NCBI GenBank assembly: GCA_026075535.2
Contig: AP026538.1
Span: 806,001 to 870,000 of the forward strand
DNA from: Tricholoma matsutake
Lineage: Eukaryota; Basidiomycota; Agaricomycetes; Agaricales; Tricholomataceae
DNA length: 64,000 bases
Reading direction: 5' to 3'
Position numbers and translations under genes: made by a program
Shown here: positions 44,654 through 55,597 of the stretch, in pieces
Numbering within the stretch: the first letter of the stretch is position 1
How the letters are laid out: every line of letters begins with the position of its first letter
The notes under the pieces: generated by a model
Told to the model about the DNA's origin: nothing
Seen by the model: only the letters and a program-made list of their open reading frames with translations
The model's database searches: none

Positions 44654-45296
44654 GGTTTTGCCAAGTGTGACCCCCTTGCCATGGCCCCAAAACCTCTTGA
44701 AATTCTTAAAAGAGGTCTTGCTAAATTCTCTACAAAAATCAAAGACCACAAAAATGCCTTGGGTGCAAAGCTTTCTCAGAAGGAAACCATCTCCTTGGCT
44801 GATGAGCATTGGTTGGATCATGAAGCAAACACCATGGACAAGCAACATATCATTGATAACCTTGAGGCAGCCTCAGATTATGAAAGCAGGCTTGCAAGGC
44901 TTGATGATACTGGAAGAGCAATTGTTAAAAAGCTGTGGGAATGGGCAGGAGATTTAGCACGGGTTGCAGGAAGCAAACAGAAATGTATGTACATGCACAA
45001 TTTGCATGCCAGTGGCTCATCATTGACTGTTTATTGCTGAAGGCTCTGAGCATGAGAAGAAACCAAAGCAACCTGCAAAAAAGTTCAGTCAGCCTGCTGC
45101 TCCTACATTCACAAAGAAGGAAAATGTGACCTTAACCCAATGGATTGAGATCTTTGATTGGCACCACCACCATGGCAGAAAACAAACTGCAACAGCAAAT
45201 CAATTTGCACCAATCTATCTAAACCTCAAGTTCAAACAGCCAATGATTTCATCATGGGTCAAGCTCAGTAAAAAAGATTGGTCACATAAATGTATT
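44654..45296 (+). pseudogene. N-terminus of a CENP-B/pogo-type transposase
   Basis: A charged helical part (ADEHWLDHEANTMDKQHIID, then LEAASDYESRLARLDDTGRA) typical of Agaricomycete pogo proteins is followed, after frame loss near 45040, by the HTH segment TLTQWIEIFDWHHHHGRKQT and then IYLNLKFKQPMISSWVK. This is the DNA-binding domain that recognises the transposon ends. The DDE domain is missing; the next recognised feature is a copia LTR at 45470. Confidence 0.5.
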
Positions 45297-45469
45297 GTTT
45301 TGGTCATACTAAGTCGGATTGTACAAACATGAGACTAAAAGTCCATGTTTTTGGACTAACACCTGACCATACTTAGTCAGGCTCAGTCAATGGGTAAAGT
45401 AAACATCATATTGGGATTATGGTGTGAAGTAGAAGCTCGTAGGGATTTAATGATGGGTGTTCAGGATCT

Positions 45470-45600
45470 TGTATTCCCCTATACTATGATGTACCTATGT
45501 TATGATCTATAAATACATCATGTTCTATTTTTATACATGATGTGCTAGTGTTGCACTAGTGATGCGCTAATGTGATGCTCTAGGATTGACTATCTCAACA
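45470..45600 (-). mobile_element. copia 3' LTR
   Basis: 131 bp, TGTATTCCCC...TCTCAACA on the plus strand, hence TGTTGAG...ATACA on the minus strand. It contains TATAAAAATAG and TATTTATAG TATA-like motifs. A second copy of 120 bp is at 51947-52066; this one has an 11-nt insertion around the GCACTAGT repeat. The polypurine tract abuts it at 45601. Confidence 0.75.
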
Positions 45601-45612
45601 CTCCCCCTGAAG
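45601..45612 (-). promoter_or_regulatory. copia polypurine tract
   Basis: Minus strand CTTCAGGGGGAG immediately precedes the TGTTGAG start of the 3' LTR, the expected place for plus-strand DNA priming. Confidence 0.65.
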
Positions 45613-45779
45613 CCTAGCATGGTTGAGTCCATAGGAATGGTTAAATATATAATTGAAAAGTTAAATTTCTTGCCTTTCAGATGTGTTAAAACCTCTATGT
45701 GGTGGAAAACCCCATGGGAAAAACCAACTCACATGCAAGGAAAGGTACTGAGTTCATGCATCAACTGAAGTCCCATCTC

Positions 45780-46170
45780 TGCCCTATGTCGTATATATTT
45801 AGGCCTTGGTAATGCCTTCATCCACTGTTTGTTCTGGGTCGCAACAGTTTTGTATATCAAGTATTTTGTCAGTTACTAGAGTTCAGACCCAGTGATGGTG
45901 AATAGCGATATGTTTTGATCACTGGTGAAATTGAGGGTTGTGTGTCAATATTATAGATCCTTCATTATTGCCTTTAATTTCCATCAGTGAATTTCATGGG
46001 AATCTGAGTTCACTGTACAAATTTCTCAGCCATGTCACCTTGCATCCAGCTTCTGACAGTGCTACATATTCTGCCTCTGTAGAGGACAACACTATCACAG
46101 TTTGTTTCTTTGATTTCCATGTGATCGCTCCCCCTGCTGCTAGAAACATGTAGCCAGTTGTGGATTTGAG
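45780..46170 (-). pseudogene. copia RNase H domain
   Basis: Minus-strand reading gives SSTEAEYVALSEAGCKVTWL and then SKHIAIHHHW, the usual C-terminal RNase H of copia (SxxEAEY and SKHIxIxxHx). A TGA at 45919-45921 stands just before SKHIAI where Arg is usual, and His stands where Arg is usual after AI (CGC to CAC). Confidence 0.65.
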
Positions 46171-48100
46171 GTCGTCGGCATTTGCATATCCGTGAAAGAG
46201 GTTTTCGGTTCCAGTTTCATCTTAGGATTTTCTATATGTAATCCCTAGAGTTTTCATACCTGCCAGGTATCTGAGTATTCGCACCATGGTGTTTGAAACC
46301 TGGGTTAGCGGTGTAGGCAGCCAGTTTATTAACTGCATAGCTTATATCCAGTCTTGTGGAATTTGCCAAAAATTGCAGACTCCCCCATAATCGTGCATAT
46401 AAATTGCTTCGATTGGGTTTGTTATCATGCGGATTAGGTCTAAGCTTTATATTGGGGTCCATGGGTATACCAGTAGGACATGCATCAGCTATTCCTTTGT
46501 TATGGAGAATATTTTCAATATATCTCTGTTGAGATATAGTTATTGCGTTCTCAGTTCATGTAACTTCAATGCCAACAATTTTACTCAGTTCTCCAAGATC
46601 TGTTACTTCCCATTCTGAGCAGAGTATTTCTTTCATATGATCCATCATTTTATCAGATGAAGCAAAAAGTAGTGAGTCGTCCACCCAGATAGCCATTATT
46701 CTGAAGTCATCACCATCACATCATATATATGCACATAGTGAATAGCAGGGGTTACCCGCGGGTAAGTGATGGGTATGGGGGTAATCAGCATGTAGCCTTT
46801 GTTTTTGTGATTCTAATGCACTAATTTTTATACCAAATGGTCAAGAATTGGCCTAGATATGGTCATTCTAAATTTTAGCACCATAGCACAATATCTGATC
46901 TCACCCTGCTCCAATCTTTCCAAAAAGGTCACCCCAAAACTCCAAAACCTCGGATTTTGGATAATATTTTGGAAAGATTGGGCAGGGTGAGATCAGATGT
47001 TGTGCTATGGTGCTAAAATTTAGAATGAGCATATCTAGGCCAATTCTTGACCATTTGGTATAGAAATTAGTATGTTAGAATCACAAAAACAAAGGCTACA
47101 TGCTGATTACCCCCATACTTGTCACTTATTTGTGGGTAACCCCTGCTATTCACTATACGCACATGGATCAGAAAGTAAGCACACATAGCCATGGACTTTG
47201 AGTTTGCCATCAAGTTCAATATTCCACTCTCGGCCTGCCTGCTTTAAATTATAAAGTGATTTGACTAACCTGCATACTTGACCCATTCCATCTTCACATC
47301 CTTTGGGCTGTTGCATATATATTGCCTCTTGCAAAGTGCCATTTAGATATGCACCCTTTACATCCATTTGTTGTAACTTGAGTCCCTTTTCAGGTATGAG
47401 AGCTAGTATCACATGTAATGTATCCATCCTGACAACCAGTGGAGTAGGGTGTGTGGGCACCTACTCCTGTAGTCATGTGACCATGTAGTTAGTAGAGAGT
47501 CACACCTTGTTGTAGTCACTCAGCCTATCACTACAACTACATTGTCTTGGGCATAGCTAGAGCCTAGGAGACTCAGCACATCTCCACTGGTGAAAATGTT
47601 TCCCTATAATCAAATCCAGGTCATTGTGTATATCCTTTCACCACTAATCTTGCTTGATACCTTACTACTTCCCCTTCTTTACTATGCTTCTTGACAAAGA
47701 TCCATTTATTTTTGATTGGTACTGCATCGTGAGGTTTCTGGACAAGTTCCCAAGTCCCCTTCTCCAACAATAAAACCAATATAGTCTTCATGGCCTTTTG
47801 CCATTCAGGCCAATGTGGGGAGTTCTTTGCATCTTCAAGACTCATAAGTTCATCTCCAGCAACAATTGTGTAGACTTCTTCAATTGATAGGAAATTGACA
47901 TCTTCCTTGTATGCAAAAGGATTGTGAAGGTGCTTATGATCAGTATGGACTCCATGCATCTTCTGCAGTTCATCAATATCTATATCTTCCTGTGTTTCAT
48001 TCCATTTTTGCTTCTTGGGCACAAGGTTCTGAGTTGTATCATCAGAATCTGTTACACCCATTGGCGGCATGCTACTTGCAGACTCCCCCTCACATGGCAA
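46171..48100 (-). pseudogene. copia reverse transcriptase, twice interrupted
   Basis: Starts with SPHWPEWQKAMKTILVLLLEKG, IKNKWIFVKKHSKEGEVVRY and ARLVVKGYTQ, then TGA (47621-47623) before PGFDY. An insertion of roughly 160 bases follows at about 47425-47590. It continues MDTLHVILALIPEKGLKLQQ, MDVKGAYLNGTLQEAIYMQQ, SLYNLKQAGREW and DPCAY. Here the 420-bp foldback element interrupts; after it come I-TGA-CDGDDF, IMAIWVDDSLLFAS (the YVDD-type box with both Asp) and, at the end, GSLQFLANSTRLDISYAVN. Catalytic Asp residues are present but the frame is destroyed. Confidence 0.8.
46736..47155. mobile_element. 420-bp foldback (hAT-type MITE)
   Basis: Two arms of about 190 bp are near-perfect inverted copies: the left begins TAGTGAATAGCAGGGGTTAC, and the right reads the same on the opposite strand from 47155. 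About 40 bases lie between. Flanks TATGCACA (46728-46735) and TACGCACA (47156-47163) form an 8-bp target duplication with one CG/CA difference. Removing the element and one duplicate restores the copia RT frame (DPCAYI). Its transcript would form a long double-stranded hairpin. Confidence 0.9.
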
Positions 48101-48449
48101 ATTGGGTGTAATTTCAATATGGTTGGGAGTTTTAGGTCATTCTGAAGGTGTAATATTCTGGAAGTTGCAAGAGGTAAGTACTTTGTGAGTTTCCACATTG
48201 TAATATTTTACTGCCCCAGCGCCATCATCATAGCTGATGTATGCTCGGTGTTTTGATTTTGGTAGCATTTTTCGGGGTTTCTTTTGACCTCATAGTAATA
48301 TCCATATGTGGCTTCCAAATTCCCATAAATGCAATACATAGGGTTTTATTTTATACCATCCTTCATAAGGTGTTGATTTTGGGAGATGTTTCATAAATGA
48401 TCAGTTACAAAGGTAAGCCACATGTAAAACTGCATATTCCCAAAGAAAT

Positions 48450-49052
48450 TCAGGAAGTTGGTTGGCAGTTATCATAGTTCAACAAGATCTGCTCTGTGAT
48501 GCCATTCTGTGAAGGTGAGTATGGTGCAGTTAGTATTACTTCTATACCATGTTCATCACACCATTTCTCCAACTTCTCATTTACAAATTCCTTTCTGCAA
48601 TCAATTTGGATCCCCTTTGGTTTTTGGCCTTGAGTTATCAGATGTGCCAAATAATTTATGACTGCTTGCATTGAGTCCAATTTCTCTTTCAAACACTGGA
48701 TGGTTGTGTAGCATTTAGCATCGTCCACAAATAGCAAGTACTATTGATTTCCATTTATAGATTTGATCGCATATTTTCCCCATAAGTCAATATGCATCAA
48801 TTCTCCAGGTTCCGTTTGTCGCATGGACAATCTAGGAAAGGGTTCTATGTGCTGCTTCACTTCAGTACATGTCATACAGTCTGGTTTAGGACTGTGTTTA
48901 TTGATGTTGAATCCATTGACCAAATTTCTATCCAATAATTTTTGTAGGCCAGAATACCCAACATGACCAAAGTGTCTGTGCCAGGTTTCCCAATTGAGTG
49001 CCACATCATTATTGATGAATGATCGGTGATGGGCAGCTTCTATTGTAAGCAT
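48450..49052 (-). pseudogene. copia integrase (zinc-binding region and core)
   Basis: WETWHRHFGHVGYSGLQKLL, then PDCMTCTEVKQHIEPF give the GAG-pre-integrase HHCC site. The core follows: MHIDLWGKYAIKS with the first Asp, a TAG stop near 48741 (GNQ-stop-YLLFVDDAK), GIQIDCRKEFVNEKL with the second Asp, and PYSPSQNGITEQ with Glu. Confidence 0.75.
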
Positions 49053-49193
49053 TGGGTGTCAGTTGCATACAGTTAATTCCATCTTGTATAAGTGGTTGTT
49101 AACCTTGTTCCCTTGCACTATTTTCTTCCCCTCCTTAGTGATAAAGGTAATTCTTCCCTTTCCACCTGTATATATTCCGCCTGCTGCATCCCA

Positions 49194-49541
49194 TCACCCC
49201 AATGAAATCAAATTATTCCCTGTTCCAGGTACATGGAGTACGTCCTCCAAGTGCAAAATATAATCATGACCATTACATGTTGAAATTAATTCAACAGTTC
49301 CACAGCCCTCAATTTTTGCTTCTTTACCACCTACACCTGTTATGGAACATTTTTCCACAGGTGTGTATGCAATAAAGGCTTCTCTTTGATGCATAACATG
49401 CAAAGTTGTTGCTGAATTGGCTAACCAGTCATACCAGATCAAACACTCATCATTTCCATCAAGGTTACAGGCTTCATATGTGTCAAAATTGTAAAGTTCT
49501 TCATTTACTGGAAATGTGATCAATTCCTCCCCTACATTCAA
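49194..49541 (-). pseudogene. copia protease
   Basis: CLIWYDWLANSATTLHVMHQ is the retropepsin active-site region, where copia elements have Asp in D-S-G/A-T; here the codon at 49416-49418 is AAT (Asn). VLHVPGTGNNLISLG follows, then TGA (49194-49196) and WDAAGG, where relatives have Arg. Confidence 0.75.
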
Positions 49542-49589
49542 ATCCTCCTTTTTGCTTCTTTTTCCTCCAACAATCTCTTTCCTTATGTC

Positions 49590-50054
49590 CTATTTTTCCA
49601 CAGTTCCAACATTTGTTACCAGCATATTACTTGACCAATGTCCTGGTTGTTTACAATGTTCACAATAAGGTTTGTTGGAGGATTTATGATCTGTGATGCG
49701 CTCTTCCAAAGATTTGTTAGTTCTGCTATCCTTCTGGGTATTAACCAGGTTTGTGCTAGAACCATTAGAATACTTGTTATGAGAGCGCATCATACAAATT
49801 TTATATTCCTCCCATAATAAGCCAATAAAGGAATCTGAGGACATTCTCCTTTTAGGGTCTGGATCATTGGGATCATTGGCATTCCCATTATAGGGTTCGA
49901 TGTAAGTCTGCCAAGATGAAGGTAAAGACTCCAAAATAATTGCTTTGAAGCGGGTGTCCGAGACATGGAATTCAGGGTTGGGGAATTTATTGATGCGGTT
50001 GTGATATAACTTTAGTATGTCTCTTTCTATCTGTGAGCATGCCCAATATGTCAA
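49590..50054 (-). pseudogene. copia gag, C-terminal part
   Basis: KAIILESLPSSWQTYIEPYN is the typical copia gag core. The zinc knuckle YCEHCKQPGHWSSN lacks its last Cys and the frame degrades after it. The N-terminal part is missing: upstream sequence at 50044-50301 is of a different kind and reads on the other strand. Confidence 0.65.
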
Positions 50055-50301
50055 GAATGGTAGTTATGTTGCTCTGCCACCTGCAGAGCTCTGTGCCAGC
50101 TGGGATGAGTGTGAGAAATGGAAGAGTATGCCAGAGAAGGAGTTTATGGCCAAATATGGTGATGAAGTCCAGGCAGAATACAAGCTACCTATGCCAGATG
50201 AATTAGAACAACTTGAGCAGCAGGATGATGGGGATGATGAAGATGAGCCAGATGACAACTGTTGTGATCTGAGACATTTGAGAGATATGGATGTAGGGTA
50301 A
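50044..50301 (+). CDS. acidic hypothetical fragment
   Basis: About 85 codons with a credible amino-acid pattern (WDECEKWKSMPEKEFMAKYG and an acidic end DDGDDEDEPDDN). Unknown function. It looks like a piece of another transposon protein placed between two copia fragments. Confidence 0.3.
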   Translation, partial: QYVKNGSYVALPPAELCASWDECEKWKSMPEKEFMAKYGDEVQAEYKLPMPDELEQLEQQDDGDDEDEPDDNCCDLRHLRDMDVG

Positions 50302-50496
50302 GGCAGATAAAGGGAAAATCTATGACCTGACAAAAGACAACCACATGAGTAGAGCGCAATATGCACACAGAGCAAGTGAGCCATGCAGCAACATACAAGG
50401 GTGGAACAGACTTGGCTTCAGTGAGCTGTGCCTCCCTATGCTTATGCGTGTCCATAACTTTGAGGGGTGTTGTGCACAAGATGAGAAAGCTAAGAA

Positions 50497-51112
50497 CTAA
50501 TGCATGTCTTTAGGAATAATTAAATTCCTCAGGAATTTTATGGTGCTATTAGGCATTTTCCCTAGCGCTTCTTTGGATGGGTGTCCAAGTTGCCTATGCC
50601 AAGTCAAGTAGTCAGCAATATACATGGTCATGACATTAATCCTCTTGGTGCTCAATATATGAGTCCAAGCCCAATAGATCATGTCACATCTCCTAAGAGG
50701 GACACAATCCATTATTGGGTTTCCTTTCTCAAAAAAATGAAATGTGTGCAGAGGAACCATGCACATCACTTCCATCTTGTAAAAAGACACCTATTGACAG
50801 TAGTCAAGTACTACAGTCGGGTATGTAGTAGACAGGGTATAATTGCATCTCATGCGTCTCTGACTTCCCGTGACATACTACCTGGTGTCTAATGAAGACT
50901 GCTCCTTTTCCTACTATATGAGTAGTACCTGTGGCTGTTTGAACCAAGGCAGAGTCCTTTCTCAGTAAAGGCTCATAGGAAGTGAAATCTTTCATTTCAC
51001 CAGTGAAGTGCTTTGATGCACCTGAATCCATGATCCAGTCAGCACCTTTCTCACAATTTCCATTTGCACACATAACACATATATTAAGATCTACAAGCCA
51101 TTTCAAAGCCAC
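50497..51112 (-). pseudogene. second copia fragment: protease and integrase start
   Basis: ADWIMDSGASKHFTGEMKDF is a copia protease box with Asp intact, followed by LYPVYYIPDCST, TGA at 50804-50806, and LLSIGVF where relatives read Arg-Leu-Leu-Ser. YLTWHRQLGHPSKEALGKM is the start of the integrase zinc site. It is a different copia family from the one at 45470-50054. Confidence 0.7.
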
Positions 51113-51309
51113 CAGAATATCTCAGGAACTGCTTCTCTGATTGCTTAGAGTTGGCAGGAGACCCCTAGGCTTTTGATGGTATCTAGCTCCTCAAATATTT
51201 TAGTGATTTTACATAATTTATTTCCCAAGATAGCAAAAACTGTGGCTCAAGCCAACCTGGGGCCCATTTCATTCTTTTGACTCTACTCATCATTAGCCCC
51301 TGTGTTGTT

Positions 51310-51492
51310 GCTCTGTCATCCACCCTGCAAGCAGGGGCTTGCAGCGGTGGCATATGCAGGTGGATGTGGGTGCCATGTTGGTGCTGTCTCATTGTAGAGC
51401 CTAAAAAGGAAAAGAAAAGATTAGTTAGTTGAAAAAAGAATATCAAAAACCATTACCTGGGGCCTAAATGACAGCTGTCATCATTTGGGCCC
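51310..51492. repeat. two-hairpin module (copy)
   Basis: Hairpin B GCAAGCAGGGGCTTGC (about 51329), TTAGTTAGTT (51421) and hairpin A GGGCCTAAATGACAGC ... TCATTTGGGCCC (51460-51492), in the order seen at 36240-36440. Confidence 0.65.
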
Positions 51493-51749
51493 ATGCTTGG
51501 GAGCGTTATCCGATGGGGGAGTGGTAACGACAGTGGTTGTTGATGTTGACATAGCATGGCAGTGGTAAATGAAAGTAGCACCACATTTTCATTTGGGTGT
51601 GCAAATATGACCAAATGGTCCATGTGCAGCCTCAGGGTATATAAACCCTTACTTTTCATGTTCTTTTCTCTTGGGTATGCCCATTATTATGCTTTATTTT
51701 AGTTATTATGAATCTACATTTAATTAAATTACATATAGTGTAGTAAATA

Positions 51750-51946
51750 AATGTATGGACTAGGAGTCGGTTTGAACCAGTTAGAACCGGTTTCCATCAG
51801 TTTTAAATAAATATAAATTCAGTGCAACCGCAACTGATAGGCTAAGGAAATGAGAGCAACCGCAACTGCAAAAAGACTGAACCACAGTTCAGTTTGGTCC
51901 AGTTTTGGTTTTTTTCCGGTTTGATGAACCAGACTTTCAAACACTA
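51750..51946. repeat. AACCGGTT/GGTTCAGT-rich repeat
   Basis: Degenerate GAACCAGTTAGAACCGGTTT-like words, ending CAGACTTTCAAACACTA directly against the copia LTR at 51947. It resembles blocks at 9460-9620 and 54490-54690. Confidence 0.5.
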
Positions 51947-52066
51947 TGTATTCCCCTATACTACAATGTACCTATGTTGTGATCTATAAATACATTGTGT
52001 TCTATTTTTATGTGTGATGTGCTAGTGTTGCGCTAATGTGATGCGCTAGGATTGACTATCCCAACA
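51947..52066 (-). mobile_element. copia LTR, second copy
   Basis: 120 bp, TGTATTCCCC...TATCCCAACA, same orientation as 45470-45600. It could be the 5' LTR of the copia element at 45600-50054 with later insertions between, or an independent solo LTR. No clear target duplication was seen. Confidence 0.7.
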
Positions 52067-52302
52067 CATCAGGAAAATGGTTGAAACCTCTGTAGGGCTA
52101 CAGAGCCTGTAGAGGCATGGTAGGTATGTAGGTTAGTCCCAGATATGGAGGTACCAGTAGGTATGACATTAGGTACATAGGTCATTGTAGGCAGCCATAG
52201 GAAATGACTTTCACAGGCTCTTAGGACTTGTAGGCAGCATAGGCAGTCAAAGCATGTATATAAAATCTTGTAAAAAAATGACATCAGGGTGCCAGGGTTC
52301 TA

Positions 52303-54388
52303 CTACTCATCAGCATCTGATAATACCAAATCCACCCACTTCCTCTTTGCAGGCTCTACATCAGCATCCTCTAACTCCATGACCATTGAGAGGGGCTTAG
52401 CTAAGACTTTTGCATGCTTCCTGTGAGTGATACAAGTGACCATTAGAGGAATTTGGACATTCAAGTTGAGGACACATACCTTGCATTCCTCAGGAAATGT
52501 TCACATAGATGGGGGATAATCTTTGCATCCTTGGTCTTTCTTAAAGTCCTTGAGTCTGTTGAGGTGTTGCATGAACTTCAGCTGATATATTGTTGATGAA
52601 AACTGGACATCTTAATGTTTGCCTCATCAAGGCAGCATTCTACCTAACAAAACAATACCAGAATTAGTAAGTCACAGAGGTGTGGAATCAGGTGCATACT
52701 ACAGTAAAAACAATAGCAATAGTTACCAAGGGAATTCCCCCATCCAAGAATTTGGGGTATGCCATCATCAGTTTTGTTCCAGAACCAAGCCTTGTTGATG
52801 ACAGCTTGTACAATCAGATGACGATAGATCCCAGTGCACTCAATGGAATCCTAGCATGATACATTAGCAAGAAGATATCAAAGGGCTAAGGCTAACCTTG
52901 TAAACAAAGCCAAAGCACTCCATAACATCTTCGACCTTGTTCCTGTTCATGTGATTTCCCTTTTCAACACTGAGCCCATACAGGGACTCAACGAGAGGTT
53001 TTGCAACCATTTTGATGTGGCCATTAGTTTGGGAGGCATCTGATGTAATCTATGACAGGTCCATCAAAGTTGTGATCATGAGGGTTAATGTGACAGTGAA
53101 CCACTTTTAAATGATCTTCTTCAAAAACCATGCTCACTTTCCACTCTGAGCAAGCCCTCATAAATTTGCTGAAGGCTGAGTCACAATCTTCAAGTCAGCT
53201 AGGGAATGGATTCAAGGTGTTAATGTCAACACAATACATGCCTATCACATCCTTGAGAAGGCCTTTAGAGAGGTCATCAAAGTCAGCTATGCGAGCTCTG
53301 CCTCTGGACCCAGCTGTCCTGGTACAAGCACTCTTGATAACAGTCATGGTATCAGCATCAGCCCTAGGAGGTGGGACTTTTGAATGCCAAGGGAAGTCAG
53401 CTCTGAATCAGAAGGCTGTTGGTCATTGAGTATATGGCCAGGCAATGAAAATTGTTCAAGATCTGGGTGTGTGTCTGGATAGTAGTAACATGCTGGCTCT
53501 TTGTAATGTGTCATGCCAAGCTGTTGGCATGTTTCAAACTCATCATCGCTGACTACTCATGATCAATGTTAGTGGTTGTATAATGACTCAGATATAAAAT
53601 AGAAACTCTGCATCCTCATGATGTTTGTCATGAGAGTAGTAAGCCCCATCACCATGCCCATAGTAAGACTGAGCTTGAGGTGTATAGGGATCAGATGCAT
53701 GGAGCTCATCAGGAGCACATTGCTGAACTGGTGCATATTGTTGAGTCAGTGCATGCTGCTGGGTGGGTACATGTTGAAGTTCCTTTGGTTGAGTCTGTTG
53801 TAGTGGCCATTTGTTGATATCCTGAGACTGAGCAGCTGGTGGAGACATATGTTCTTGCTCCATCATGACAGGCACAGGCCAGGGAGTCAGGCCAGGGACA
53901 TGGCAAACCAGAGCTCTTCGAGGTTGGTCACTAGACACAGGCTATGATATTATCATTAGCAGATAACTGGCAATGGCACTAAAAGATTAATACCACTGGT
54001 GTTCCAACAGCACTCTTAGGCTCATTCTCCTGGTCATCCACATGACAAACCAAAGTGCATCCATTGCAAATGACTGTTTTGATAAGGGGCAGAAGAGTAA
54101 CACTAGAGAACTAACAAATAAAACCAATTCAGCAAAAATGATTCTAAAAAATGAGTTGGAGCATTGGGTACTTACAAACATATCTTCTTCTTTGTATTCA
54201 CTCTCTCCGTCATCTGTAGTGACACCATTTATATTGTACTCAGCTGGAATAAAATAAAATAACTCATGTTTGTGGTGCAGGATGGGGTCTGGGGCAAATC
54301 CCATGTGTTCTTCTAATTCCTGCTCAGCTCGCAGCACAGCTACATACTTCTTTGGTTGTGTGGCATCTGCTTTGGTTACCTGTTGCAT
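52303..54388 (-). pseudogene. DUF6532-type protein, intron-rich and broken
   Basis: First part (54388-54180) gives AVLRAEQELEEHMGFAPDPI. The next exon region is Gln-rich (TQQHALTQQYAPVQQCAPDE, 53938-53588). Then comes the conserved domain: [43 protein letters not shown] at 53195-53197 (NPFPS-stop-LEDCDSAF), SEWKVSMVFEEDHLKVV and, further on, CTGIYRHLIVQAVINKAWFW followed by NKTDDGI. The end is LVLSDADE at 52303. Such proteins are abundant and often transposon-linked in Agaricomycetes; function unknown. Confidence 0.65.
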
Positions 54389-54489
54389 GACTGTGGGAAA
54401 ATCAATAATTCAATAATTTTCGCAGTTCAACAACATACTCAAGTACATACCATTCTCTATCTGCTTGCTGGAGTAAGTGCACTGATGTT

Positions 54490-54690
54490 AGTGTTTCAAG
54501 GTTCAGTCCATAGGACTGAAGACTGAACCAGACCGAACCGTGGTCCATGGTTCAGTCCAGTCCATTTTTCTGAAAAAGTGAGCAACTGAAACTGCAGTTT
54601 GGTTAACGATTAACTCATTTCAAAAACATTCAAAAACTGTTATAAAACCAGTTGTAACTGGTTGTAACCGGTCTTTCACACTTAGATTAT
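54490..54690. repeat. GGTTCAGTCC-rich repeat with TAGTGTTT end
   Basis: Begins TAGTGTTTCAAGGTTCAGTC near 54495, contains AGTCCATAGGACTGAAGACT-like words and ends near AACCGGTCTTTCACACTTA. The two ends are loosely complementary. Related to 9460-9620 and 51750-51946. Confidence 0.45.
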
Positions 54691-54920
54691 ATACCCTATA
54701 AAATAATAAAAGTAATGTATAATAAGCTACCTATGAGGGGGGATTGCTTGCGAATTGGTGGGGTTTATATATGTTGCAGGGGTTGTACATATTTGTTCAC
54801 AGTAAATGAACACATATGTATTGTTTTCATCATGTGTTGATGTGTTTGTTTACACAAAAAATAAAAGTGGCACCATTTGTGAGACACCCATGACCACACA
54901 AACACACAACCACAAAGCAA

Positions 54921-55450
54921 GGGGCCCAAACGACGAACAAACATCATTTGGGCCCCTGGGTATGTTCCTTTTACTTGATTTCTTTCTTTTACTAATTCAC
55001 TAACTAATATTTCTTCGTTTAGTTTCTTGCCTGTTAATAATGACCCCTACCCATGCCCGCTGTGAGCCTCTGCTCACAGGGGCACAATGGGCCCTGTTTC
55101 TGGACAACAATGGCATGGAGATGCTGCATCACACAGAACCACCACCCTGCCTGCAAGCCACTGCTCATAGAGGGATATGGAGGTGCTGATGATGAAATGA
55201 ACAGCAATGACAACAAGCCACAGCAACAACAAACAGCAGCATCGACGAATGGCAGCAACAATGAATGGCAGCAACAATGAATGGCAACAACAACAAACAG
55301 CAGCAACAACTGACAGTGCCAACACCAGACCCCCACCCTCACTATAAATGCGAGAGGGTGGGGCTATTTCTTTTCATTTTCATTTTCAATCTTTCATTCT
55401 GTATGTAGCTACACTGCATCGCTACAAGCAACTGCTCGCAGGATACTTAT
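54921..55450. repeat. two-hairpin module (inverted copy) and CAACAA-rich tract
   Basis: Hairpin A GGGGCCCAAACGACG ... CATCATTTGGGCCCC (54921-54956), ACTAATTCACTAACTAAT (about 54990) and hairpin B GTGAGCCTCTGCTCAC (about 55062), the reverse of the order at 36240. Then follow further palindromes (55150, 55425) and a CAACAA/CAGCAA-rich stretch at 55200-55310. Confidence 0.6.
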
Positions 55451-55597
55451 GTATTTATTTTATTTTGTATACACAATTATATTTAGTTAGCTGTGAAAAA
55501 ATGGGGGGAAAAGTGGTTAAAACCAGTTTTTTGGACCATAACTGAACCAATTAGGACTGGTCCTATCAGTTTGGTTACGGTCCATGTCACTTGGGCT

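Noticed and set aside
47425..47590. The insertion in the copia RT as a spliceosomal intron or a clear MITE.
   Set aside because: Neither intron borders nor convincing inverted ends could be fixed; only an insertion of about 160 bases is supported.
51750..54690. The TAGTGTTT-ended GGTTCAGT-rich blocks as hAT elements.
   Set aside because: The ends resemble hAT termini, but I could not find matching 8-bp target duplications at 51750-51946 or 54490-54690, so they are listed only as repeats.
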